A DNA stretch of 64,000 bases from Gemmatimonadota bacterium (GTDB lineage Bacteria; Gemmatimonadota; Gemmatimonadetes; Longimicrobiales; Gaopeijiaceae): contig JAJDUP010000035.1 in the NCBI GenBank assembly GCA_022826565.1, forward strand, positions 1 to 64,000, written 5' to 3'. A program made the position numbers and the translations under genes. How positions within the stretch are numbered: position 1 is the stretch's first letter; the number at the start of each line of letters is the position of its first letter. The notes under the pieces were generated by a model. It was given only the letters and a program-made list of their open reading frames with translations, searched no databases and was not told the DNA's origin. Below, one piece after another: positions 53,440 to 60,846 of the stretch.

Positions 53440-53846
53440 CGACCAGCAATTGGGGCCGCAACCGTCAGGAGAGGGCGATGGTGGCCGCCGCGATGACGGC
53501 TGCGCACTATCTCGACGCCGCCATCAAGGCCGGAGTGCCGCGAAAGCAGATCGAGACCGTGCTGGCGGCCGTGGTGCGCCGATCCGGCATGTCGGAGTTC
53601 TGGATCACGGACGAAACCGGCCGCATCATCCTGGGCTCGGCACCCATGGACTTCGTGTTTCCGAGCGACCCTGACGGCGACAGCCAGGGAGCGCCTTTCG
53701 CGGCACTCCTGCGGGGAACCACGGACGTGGTGATCCAGGATCCGCAACCGCGCGAACTCGATGGCAGGGTCTTCCAGTATGTGGGAGTCGCTGGGGTGGA
53801 TAAGCCGCGGATCATACAGGTCGGGGTAGCCGACGGAACTTTCTGA
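53436..53846 (+). CDS. 136-aa ligand-sensor-like protein (copy 2 of tandem pair)
   Basis: A paralogue of the preceding gene, also 136 aa: FWITDETGRIILGS, DFVFPSDPDG, QDPQPRELDG and QYVGVAGVDKPRIIQVG. ATG overlaps the first gene's stop by 4 bp. The conserved WI(S/T)DE and VAGVD motifs suggest that both bind the same kind of ligand, perhaps as a heterodimer. No kinase or chemotaxis gene is adjacent. Confidence 0.72.
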   Translation: MTTSNWGRNRQERAMVAAAMTAAHYLDAAIKAGVPRKQIETVLAAVVRRSGMSEFWITDETGRIILGSAPMDFVFPSDPDGDSQGAPFAALLRGTTDVVIQDPQPRELDGRVFQYVGVAGVDKPRIIQVGVADGTF

Positions 53847-53850
53847 CGTC

Positions 53851-54702
53851 CTACCCCACCCAGCCGCGCATCGCGATAGTGCCGGCGGGACCCAGGGCTT
53901 CGACTCGCCGGGATTCCGGCCGCACGGCAAGCGTGATCGACTCATCGGCGAACAGCGGTGCCAGCGCGCGATAGCGGAAGCGGGACGGCGCGCCGCCGTG
54001 TCGCCGGGCCGCATCGAGCAGCAGCAGAGCGGTGAGGGGGCCGTGCACGAGGAGCCCCGGGTAGCCTTCGATTTCGGTCGCGTAGGGGTGATCGTAGTGA
54101 ATCCGATGGCCGTTGTACGTCAGCGCCGAGAACTGGAATAGGGTGACGGTGGTGGGGGTGAAGGTTCGCGTCCAGTCCGCGGCGGGGTTGGTCGCGTGGT
54201 CGGCGGGTTGTGGGTCCGGCGGCGGGGTGGACTGCGCGTGGCCGCGCACGTCCCGGGGTTGCTGCGCCTCCCGGTACACGATCACCTGCTCCTCCTCCAC
54301 GCACGTCCGACCGCCCTGGTGCACCGCGTGGCCCACCGTGACGAACACCAGCCGGCCGCTCTTCCCCCGCTTCCGCTCGACCTCGCGGATCTCCGATCTC
54401 AGTTCGGCCGGCTCGCCGATGCGCACCGGTGAGCGCGCGCGGAGCTCACCGCCCGCCCACATGCGCCGCGGCAGGCCCACATCGGGCATGAACGCGCCGC
54501 GGCGTGCGTGTCCGTCGGGGCCAAGGTGCGAGGCGCGCACGGGCTGCCTGAAGTAGAGCCAGTGCCATCCCAGCGGCAGCGGGTCGCCGTCGCGAATGCC
54601 CGCGGGGTCGCGGTCCAGGAGCGCCTGCATGGCCTGCGCCGGCCAGGGCGAGAGGTGATCGGTGCGCACGCGCTTCCGGCCCGGCGAGGCGGTGCCGGTC
54701 AT
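53851..54702 (-). CDS. MaoC-like hot-dog dehydratase (mesaconyl/itaconyl-CoA hydratase type)
   Basis: A 283-aa protein with two hot-dog domains. The C-terminal one carries YNGHRIHYDHPYATE followed by GYPGLLVHGPLTALLLLD, the active-site region of the Htd2/Meh group. ATG 54702 overlaps the preceding lyase stop by 4 bp. With a CitE-like lyase and an acyl-CoA dehydrogenase next to it, it probably hydrates an unsaturated dicarboxylyl-CoA, for instance itaconyl- or mesaconyl-CoA. Confidence 0.8.
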   Translation of the reverse strand: MTGTASPGRKRVRTDHLSPWPAQAMQALLDRDPAGIRDGDPLPLGWHWLYFRQPVRASHLGPDGHARRGAFMPDVGLPRRMWAGGELRARSPVRIGEPAELRSEIREVERKRGKSGRLVFVTVGHAVHQGGRTCVEEEQVIVYREAQQPRDVRGHAQSTPPPDPQPADHATNPAADWTRTFTPTTVTLFQFSALTYNGHRIHYDHPYATEIEGYPGLLVHGPLTALLLLDAARRHGGAPSRFRYRALAPLFADESITLAVRPESRRVEALGPAGTIAMRGWVG

Positions 54703-55565
54703 GCGCCCCCGTCCCCCGCCCGTTCGAGCATGCGGCGGGCCGCTTCGACTAAAGGCCGGTCGACCATTCTCCCCTTGACGGCCACCGCGGCCCCACCCGC
54801 GGCGCGGTCCGCCTCGACGATCCGGCGGGCTCGGCGCACCTCGTCGCGCGAGGGGGTGAAGACCTCGTGGATCGCCGGGATCTGCGCGGGGTGGATCGCG
54901 ACCTTGCCGGCGAACCCCAGCCGGCGGGCCTTCCTGGCCTCGGCGCGCACCGTGGCCATGTCGCGCAGTTCGCGGGAAGGCATGTCGATGGCATCGAGTT
55001 GGGCCAGTGCCGCCGCGTGCACGACGCGCGAACGGGCGTACAGCAGCGGCTCCCAGCCCGGTTCGGCCCCCAGTTCCACCGAGAGGTCGAAGCCGCCGAA
55101 GACGAGCGCGGCGACGGTCGGCAGCGCGGCGGCGATGTGCGACGCGTTCTCGAGTCCGAGGGCGGTCTCGACAATCGGGATCAGCGGCACGTCGTCCCCC
55201 AGAAACGCCCGGGCGTTCCACACCCCCGCGTCGGTCGTCACCTTGGGGATCATGAAGGCGTCCGGCGGCGGACAGTCGGCCAGGGTTGCGGCGTCCCGCT
55301 GGCCCGCCCTCGAGCCCGGGTCGTTCACGCGCACGATGACCCGAGGCCGCCCCGCCTCCCCGCCACGGCCCGCGGACGCCTCCGCCCACTCCTTCAGGAA
55401 GCGGCCCGCCGAGACCCGCGCACCCGCCCGGCGCCCGCGCGGCACCGCGTCCTCGAGGTCGATGCAGATCGCATCGGCACCGGCCGCGACGGCCTTTTCG
55501 AAGCGCTCCGAGCGGTCGCCCGGGACGAAGAGGATGGAGCGGATGGGGGGGAATCGGTCACTCAT
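54699..55565 (-). CDS. HpcH/HpaI-CitE-type CoA-ester lyase
   Basis: A 288-aa TIM-barrel lyase. The N-terminal phrase RSILFVPGDRSERFEKA, ICIDLEDAVP with the metal-binding Glu/Asp, GGFDLSVELG, and GKVAIHPAQIPAIHE are typical of citrate-lyase beta/malyl-CoA and citramalyl-CoA lyases. It would cleave a beta-hydroxyacyl-CoA to acetyl-CoA and a 2-oxo acid. It is coupled to the MaoC gene downstream. Confidence 0.85.
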   Translation of the reverse strand: MSDRFPPIRSILFVPGDRSERFEKAVAAGADAICIDLEDAVPRGRRAGARVSAGRFLKEWAEASAGRGGEAGRPRVIVRVNDPGSRAGQRDAATLADCPPPDAFMIPKVTTDAGVWNARAFLGDDVPLIPIVETALGLENASHIAAALPTVAALVFGGFDLSVELGAEPGWEPLLYARSRVVHAAALAQLDAIDMPSRELRDMATVRAEARKARRLGFAGKVAIHPAQIPAIHEVFTPSRDEVRRARRIVEADRAAGGAAVAVKGRMVDRPLVEAARRMLERAGDGGA

Positions 55566-55645
55566 CGTCCGGGCTCGTTCATGCTCGGGCTCCAGGCCGG
55601 GTGCATGTGTTTCGCGTCCTCATCGGTTGACGGCAACTCCCCATT

Positions 55646-56797
55646 TCAAAACGACCGCGGCATCCCCAGCACATGCGTCGCAACATGGCTGAGGACGAGG
55701 TTGTTGGCCACCGGCGCCACCATGTACAGCCTCGCCTCGCGGAACTTGCGCTCGATACCGTACTCTGACGCCATCCCCCAGCCACCGAAGGTGTCCATGG
55801 CCACGTTCGCGGCCTTCCACGCGGCCCGCGAGGCCAGGTACTTGGCCATGTTGGGGCCGTCGCCCCGAGTCTCGCCGCCGTCGAAGGCGCGCGCCGCCTC
55901 GTCCCTGACCGCCGCCGCCGCGCGGATGTCCATGTAGGCGTCCGCGATCGGGAACTGGACGCCCTGGTTCTCGCCGATGGGGCGTCCGAAGACCTTGCGC
56001 GCGCTGGCGTAGTCGGCCGCCCGTCCGACGAAGTACAGCCCGTCGCCGATCGACTCCGACGCCAGCAGGATCCGCTCGGCGTTCATCCCCGACATGATGT
56101 AGCGGAAGCCCCTGCCCTCTTCCCCGATCCGGTTCGCGGCCGGGACTTCGAGTCCGTCGAAGAAGACCTCGCAGCTCTCGTGGTTGATCATCGTGTCGAT
56201 CGGGTTCACCCGGATCGCGTCGCGCGCCTCGCGCAGGTCGACGATGAACACCGACAGCCCGCCGGTGCGCTTCTCGACCTCGGAGCGCGGGGTGGTGCGC
56301 GCGAGCAGGATCATCAGGTCCGACTGGAGCACTCGCGAGATGAAGACCTTCTGCCCGCGGACGACGTAGCTGTCGCCCCGGCGCTCGGCGTAGGTGCGGA
56401 TGCGGGTCGTGTCGGAGCCGGCGTCGGGTTCGGTCACGGCGAAGGCCTGAAGCCGCAGCTCGCCCGTCGCGATCCCGGGCAGGTAGCGCTGTTTCTGCTC
56501 GTCCGACCCGTGCCGCAGCAGCGTGCCCATGGTGTACATCTGGGCGTGGCAGGCACCGGAGTTCGCGCCCGAGCGGTTGATCTCCTCGAGGATCACGCAG
56601 GCTTCCCGCACGCCGAGCCCCATCCCGCCGTACTCCTCGGGGATCAGGCAGGCCAGGTAGCCCGCGTCGGTCAGCGCGTCGACGAATTCGTGCGGGTACG
56701 CGCCCGCATCGTCCGCGGCCTGCCAGTAGTCGTTGCCGAAGTCGGCGCAGAGGGCCCGGACGGCACCTCGGAGGTCGTCGTGGAAGGGGTCGCCCAA
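55646..56797 (-). CDS. Acyl-CoA dehydrogenase
   Basis: A 383-aa FAD enzyme. AFAVTEPDAGSDTTRIRT is the FAD-binding motif, QKVFISRV and GEEGRGFRYIMSGMNAERILLA follow, and the C-terminal FGGWGMASEYGIERKFREAR is standard. The usual C-terminal EGT catalytic loop is replaced by MVAPVANNLVL, so the catalytic base may be elsewhere, as in the isovaleryl-CoA type. It is the upstream gene of the CoA-ester cluster. Confidence 0.85.
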   Translation of the reverse strand: MGDPFHDDLRGAVRALCADFGNDYWQAADDAGAYPHEFVDALTDAGYLACLIPEEYGGMGLGVREACVILEEINRSGANSGACHAQMYTMGTLLRHGSDEQKQRYLPGIATGELRLQAFAVTEPDAGSDTTRIRTYAERRGDSYVVRGQKVFISRVLQSDLMILLARTTPRSEVEKRTGGLSVFIVDLREARDAIRVNPIDTMINHESCEVFFDGLEVPAANRIGEEGRGFRYIMSGMNAERILLASESIGDGLYFVGRAADYASARKVFGRPIGENQGVQFPIADAYMDIRAAAAVRDEAARAFDGGETRGDGPNMAKYLASRAAWKAANVAMDTFGGWGMASEYGIERKFREARLYMVAPVANNLVLSHVATHVLGMPRSF

Positions 56798-56811
56798 TGT
56801 GCCGCGGCCGC

Positions 56812-58134
56812 TCAGTGCCCCATCGAGTGCATGTCGCGGCCGCCCATCACGTGCTTGATCACGCGGCCGCCCTGCATCACGAAGCGCACATCCTTCGTCA
56901 CCTCGATGTCGTCGAGCGGGTTGCCCGGCACGGCGATGATGTCCGCCAGCATCCCCTCGGCCAGGCGGCCCCGGTCGGGCGTGTCGAGCAGGTCGGCGGC
57001 GTGGATCGTCGCGGTGCGTAGCGCGTCGAGCTCGCTCATCCCGAGCTGCACGTAGATCCCGAACTCGCCCGCGTTCTCGCCGTGCGGAAACACGCCCGCG
57101 TCGGTCCCGAAGGCGATCGGGACGCCGCGGTTGATCGCGCTTTGCAGGCTGACGCGCATCACCGGCAGGATCTGTTCGGCCTTGCTCCGTACCAGCGGCG
57201 GCAGCGCGTCCATGTCGATCACGTCGGCAAGGTACGTCGTCGGAACCAGGTACGTCCCCTTCTCGATCATGAGGTCGATGATCTCGTCGGTGAGGATCGA
57301 CCCGTGCTCGATCGAGGCCACCCCGGCCTGCACCGCCGCCAGGATCCCCTCGGCGCCGTGCGCGTGGGCGGCGACCTTGATCCCATGCCGCGCGGCCTCG
57401 TCGACCATCGCCGTCAGCTCCTCCAGCGAGTACTGCTGCGCGCCCACCGGGCCCTCCATCGACAGCACGCCCGCCGTCGCACAGGTCTTGATCACCTTCG
57501 CCCCGTGCTTGATCTGGTACCGCACCGCCTCGACCACCTCCCAGGGCCCGTCCGCGACACCATCCTCAGGCCCGCCCTCGAGGATCCCCGGCGCGAACCC
57601 CGTCACGTCGCAGTGGCCGCCCGTGATCCCCAGCGGGTTGCGCGACGGCACGACCCGCGGCCCGACGATGTCGCCGCGCTCGACCGCGTGGCCCAGCTCG
57701 ACCGTCACATCGCCGCCGTAGTCGCGTACGGTGGTGAAGCCCGCGCGCACGGTGCGCCCGCCGTACAGCACCGCGTTGTAGGCCGCGTGGGCCTCGGTCA
57801 TCGTGACCGCCGCGGTGAACGAGGCCGCGCTGATCTCCATGCTCAGGTGCGTGTGCGCATCGATGAAGCCGGGCAGCAGCGTCACGTCGCCCAGGTCCAT
57901 GTCGTGCATCGAGCCGGGGACATCGACCGGGTTCACGGCCGTGATCACCCCGTCCTCGACCACGACCACCCCGCCGGTGTGCATCTCGCCCGTCTCGACA
58001 TCCAGTAGGCGCGCGGCGCGCAGCACGGTCGGGCCGTCGTACATGCCGCCGCCGTGCATCTGCGCTGCGGCAGGGCTGGGTGGGGTGAGGGCGGCAAGGG
58101 CCAGGATTGCGACAGAAACTCCAGAATGTCTCAT
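56812..58134 (-). CDS. Secreted amidohydrolase (imidazolonepropionase/prolidase-like)
   Basis: A 440-aa exported hydrolase. ATG 58134 opens a signal peptide (VSVAILALAALTPPSPAAAQ). The metal motif is FIDAHTHLS, with later AAHAHG, EHGS and FGTDAGVFPHG ligands, and the C-terminal ADIIAVPGNPLDDIEV closes the small beta domain. This is the group of Xaa-Pro-dipeptidase-like amidohydrolases frequent in Gemmatimonadota. The start lies 14 bp upstream of the acyl-CoA dehydrogenase neighbour's region and faces the fragment at 58191. Confidence 0.87.
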   Translation of the reverse strand: MRHSGVSVAILALAALTPPSPAAAQMHGGGMYDGPTVLRAARLLDVETGEMHTGGVVVVEDGVITAVNPVDVPGSMHDMDLGDVTLLPGFIDAHTHLSMEISAASFTAAVTMTEAHAAYNAVLYGGRTVRAGFTTVRDYGGDVTVELGHAVERGDIVGPRVVPSRNPLGITGGHCDVTGFAPGILEGGPEDGVADGPWEVVEAVRYQIKHGAKVIKTCATAGVLSMEGPVGAQQYSLEELTAMVDEAARHGIKVAAHAHGAEGILAAVQAGVASIEHGSILTDEIIDLMIEKGTYLVPTTYLADVIDMDALPPLVRSKAEQILPVMRVSLQSAINRGVPIAFGTDAGVFPHGENAGEFGIYVQLGMSELDALRTATIHAADLLDTPDRGRLAEGMLADIIAVPGNPLDDIEVTKDVRFVMQGGRVIKHVMGGRDMHSMGH

Positions 58135-58190
58135 GGTACTGTGCGGTTGCGGGGTTGCCCGGTAACGTGGCGGAAAGCGGAATTGACCCG

Positions 58191-58859
58191 ATGCAGTGGC
58201 GAGGCGCAAGCGTGCTCCGCAACACTGCCAGGCGTTCGAAAAAGGAAGCGGAGGCATGCGACGACCCATACGTCGCGGACCCCGGCACCCTGGAATCGTC
58301 GGTTCGCCCCCGCCTGATCAATGACCCGGCCCACGCCTTGCGAACACTGCACCCCCGTGTGCGCGCTCTTGACTCGGGGATTGGCGGAGTGACGACGGTG
58401 CGCTTCGATCTGACCGGCGACGGAGTCGCCCGCAACCCGCGTGTCGTGGGAAGTTCTGGACTGCAAGTCATGGATGAGGCCATCGCGGCGATCGCGACCG
58501 ACTTCGAGTTTGTTCCCGGCACGACTGCCTCGGACACTGCCGAGGTGCCGCTGGAGTACGTAGTGGGCTTCGAGGCCGACAGGCGTGGGCGGTTGGTTCG
58601 TTGGCTATCGGCAATCAGTGACCGACGACTCATGAGTGCCCGTGCGGGACCACAACCGCGCGACCGCCGATCAGCCTCTCTTCCCCTTCGCCACGTTCTC
58701 CGCGTACATCGACGACTTTTCCAGCACCGGGTTCCGGTTGTAGGCCTCGGACTGCCCCGGCGGGATGCTGAGATACTCCCACTCGTCCCCGCGGAAGGAC
58801 TTCGCCAGCAGGACGATCTGCCCCACGTGGTAGGCGAGATGGGCCAGCGAGCGCAGTAG
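58191..58859 (+). CDS. TonB-C-terminal-like protein, probably decayed
   Basis: The first 145 codons resemble a TonB-type energy-transducer domain: RPRLINDPAHALRTL, GVTTVRFDLTGDGVARNPRVVGSSG and DEAIAAIATDFEFVPGT. The remaining 75 codons run antisense through the DinB-like gene and look like chance coding. No good ribosome site precedes ATG 58191, and there is no N-terminal membrane anchor. I read it as a fragment whose own stop was lost. Confidence 0.4.
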   Translation: MQWRGASVLRNTARRSKKEAEACDDPYVADPGTLESSVRPRLINDPAHALRTLHPRVRALDSGIGGVTTVRFDLTGDGVARNPRVVGSSGLQVMDEAIAAIATDFEFVPGTTASDTAEVPLEYVVGFEADRRGRLVRWLSAISDRRLMSARAGPQPRDRRSASLPLRHVLRVHRRLFQHRVPVVGLGLPRRDAEILPLVPAEGLRQQDDLPHVVGEMGQRAQ

Positions 58860-59267
58860 CGCCTCGTCGACCCGGAACGGCACGCCCCGGATGGTGATCG
58901 GCGCGGCAAGGTCGTCGTCCGTCAGCTCCGCCAGCGCGCCGAAGAGCACGCGCCACCCGCGTTCCCACTTCCCGGCGACCTCCGCGGGCGACACATCGCG
59001 CAGCTCGAACTCGGAGTCACGGTTGCGCCAGGACTTCTCGCCGTCCGTGGTGAGCAGGTCGGTGAACTTGGACTCCAGGTTGCCGGAGACATGCCACACG
59101 ATGATCGCCACCGAGTTGCCGTCTTCGCCGCGCACGAGCAGTTCGTCGGGCCGCACCTGCCCCATGGCGCGCTCCGCCAGGAGCTTGTACCGCACGAATT
59201 CGGCTTCGACGAACTGGAGTAGCGTGCGGTTCAAGTCACAAGGGCGGGTTTCAGGTTGCGGAATCAT
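58671..59267 (-). CDS. DinB-superfamily protein (DUF1572)
   Basis: A 198-aa four-helix metal-binding protein. DUF1572 features are the opening FVEAEFVRYKLLAERAM, IIVWHVSGNLESKF with a metal-ligand His, and LAHLAYHVGQIVLLAK with a second His. ATG 59267 was chosen; a longer frame reaches 59396 but would translate the palindrome. DinB-type proteins are often thiol S-transferases or hydrolases, and the exact reaction is unknown. Confidence 0.83.
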   Translation of the reverse strand: MIPQPETRPCDLNRTLLQFVEAEFVRYKLLAERAMGQVRPDELLVRGEDGNSVAIIVWHVSGNLESKFTDLLTTDGEKSWRNRDSEFELRDVSPAEVAGKWERGWRVLFGALAELTDDDLAAPITIRGVPFRVDEALLRSLAHLAYHVGQIVLLAKSFRGDEWEYLSIPPGQSEAYNRNPVLEKSSMYAENVAKGKRG

Positions 59268-59279
59268 CTTGATACAAGG

Positions 59280-59309
59280 GACTATATGACCATGGTCATG
59301 ACCATAGTC
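59280..59309. promoter_or_regulatory. Palindromic operator candidate between DinB-like and toxin genes
   Basis: TGACCATGGTCA (59287-59298) is a perfect 12-bp palindrome inside a larger inverted repeat with outer arms GACTAT and ATAGTC. It lies in the 64-bp gap between two divergent start codons and could bind a dimeric regulator, for example the antitoxin part of the fused toxin gene. Confidence 0.55.
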
Positions 59310-59331
59310 GTACCCATGGAAGAAACAACAA

Positions 59332-59919
59332 ATGGCAGTCAATGATGAACAACTGATCGGATCCCGCACAATCAAGGCATCCGAATTCAAGGCCACCTGT
59401 CTCAGGCTGATGGAATGCGCTTCGGGAACGGCTGCCCGCCGTCAGGACCGGGCAGATAGTCCGGTGGATAAGGGAGGACCGGGAGCGCCGGCTGCCGTGA
59501 TCGTCACACCGGATGCGTCGGTCCTTCTCAAGTGGGTTCTTCCGGGCGACGACGGTCAGGACACGGACGCGGCGCTCGCGCTGCGTGACCAGGCCGTGGC
59601 CGGCACCCTCGATCTGGTCGTTCCCCAACTGTGGATCTACGAGGTGGGCAATACGCTGGCGAAGCGCTTTCCCGATGACGCGGAGGAACTGCTGGCTTCT
59701 CTGATTGACTTCGGCCTGACCGAGGCGAAGCCGGGTTCCAGATGGAGAAGCCGTGCCGTGTCTCTGTCAGTGACGTACGGAGTCACTTTCTACGATGCGG
59801 CGTACCATGCCGTGGCACTCGGCCTGGCCGGGGTGTTCGTCACCGCGGATGAACGCTACGTGCGACGCGCCGCGGGAGCCGGAGGCATTTCGTCCCTGCG
59901 GCATTGGCGGATGCCGTGA
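59332..59919 (+). CDS. Phd-like antitoxin fragment fused in frame to a VapC-like PIN toxin
   Basis: A 195-aa open frame. The first 30 residues contain GSRTIKASEFKATCLRLM, the N-terminal helix signature of Phd/YefM antitoxins, which then breaks off. From residue 56 a complete PIN domain follows: VIVTPDASVLLKWVL with the first Asp, QLWIYEVGNTLAK with Glu, TFYDAAYHAVA with Asp, and ADERYVRRA. GTG 59497 could start a separate toxin. Either an antitoxin decayed into the toxin frame, or the two are truly fused. PIN toxins cleave RNA. Confidence 0.65.
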   Translation: MAVNDEQLIGSRTIKASEFKATCLRLMECASGTAARRQDRADSPVDKGGPGAPAAVIVTPDASVLLKWVLPGDDGQDTDAALALRDQAVAGTLDLVVPQLWIYEVGNTLAKRFPDDAEELLASLIDFGLTEAKPGSRWRSRAVSLSVTYGVTFYDAAYHAVALGLAGVFVTADERYVRRAAGAGGISSLRHWRMP

Positions 59920-60016
59920 ACGCGGCCCGAAGCGCCTGATGCACCATCGCGCTGGCATAATGCCTGCGTATTAGCTACACTATGCCGTCATTGTTTGAAC
60001 ACGGAGGTACGGAACA

Positions 60017-60406
60017 GTGGGCGTACTCACCATCAGGAACGTGGACGACGAGGTCATCGCAGCACTCAAGGCGCGGGCGAAGGCCAATCACCGCTCGCTG
60101 GAGGGCGAACTTCGCTGCCTGCTGAGCCGTTATGCGGTCCCTGACTACAACCTCGGACTGGTGCGTGAGCGGGTTCGCGCCGCCTACGGCCCGGCTCCCG
60201 GCGCGCAGCACACCATGACCGACTCCCCTCCCGAGGCTACCGATCTACGTCCGGACGCCGAGGCTGAACGCGTGGAATGGCTGGGTATGATGCGGGATAT
60301 GGGCGAGATCACGGGCGACATTATCTCTCCCGTATCCGAGCTGTCCGACTGGAAGGTGTACCGTTCCGACGCGGCATCCAGCGAAGAGGGTGACGAGGCG
60401 CCGTGA
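60017..60406 (+). CDS. VapB-type antitoxin with FitA-like RHH N-terminus
   Basis: A 129-aa protein. The N-terminal 40 residues are a ribbon-helix-helix unit (LTIRNVDDEVIAALKARAKA, then HRSLEGELRCLL). The long acidic C-terminal tail would wrap the toxin. Start GTG 60017 has GGAGGT 8 bases upstream. It overlaps the toxin gene by 4 bp. The RHH part should bind operators ahead of the pair. Confidence 0.85.
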   Translation: MGVLTIRNVDDEVIAALKARAKANHRSLEGELRCLLSRYAVPDYNLGLVRERVRAAYGPAPGAQHTMTDSPPEATDLRPDAEAERVEWLGMMRDMGEITGDIISPVSELSDWKVYRSDAASSEEGDEAP

Positions 60407-60798
60407 ACCTGCTGCTCGACACGCACGTCTGGATCTGGAGCCAGCTGGAGCCGGAACGGCTGTCCACCCGGGCACGCGATACCGTGACCGACCCGGCAAA
60501 CACCCTGGCGCTTTCCTCCGTGAGCGTCTGGGAGACGCTGCTGCTCGCGGACAAGGGCTGGTTGGACCTGGCCCCCGACCCGTGGTACTGGATCCGCACC
60601 GCCCTCGCGACCAGGCCGTTGAAGGAAGTCCCTCTTACCCACGAGGTCGCCCTCCGCAGTCGCAGCGTCCGCCTTTCTCATGACGACCCGGCCGACCGCT
60701 TCATCGCGGCGACCGCCATGGTTCACGGTCTCACGCTGGTGACGGCGGACAGGTCCCTGCTCCAGTGTCCCGATATCAGGGTGTTGCCGGCCGCCTGA
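60403..60798 (+). CDS. vapC: VapC-type PIN-domain ribonuclease toxin
   Basis: A 131-aa toxin. The PIN signature is LLLDTHVWIW (Asp), SVSVWETLLL (Glu), DDPADRFIAATA (Asp) and LVTADRSLL (Asp). GTG 60403 overlaps the antitoxin stop as GTGA. It is normal in length and complete. Confidence 0.88.
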   Translation: MNLLLDTHVWIWSQLEPERLSTRARDTVTDPANTLALSSVSVWETLLLADKGWLDLAPDPWYWIRTALATRPLKEVPLTHEVALRSRSVRLSHDDPADRFIAATAMVHGLTLVTADRSLLQCPDIRVLPAA

Positions 60799-60846
60799 CC
60801 GCCCCCGCGAAGGGACACAGGGCTGATCCGGGCGGCCGGGGCCAGC

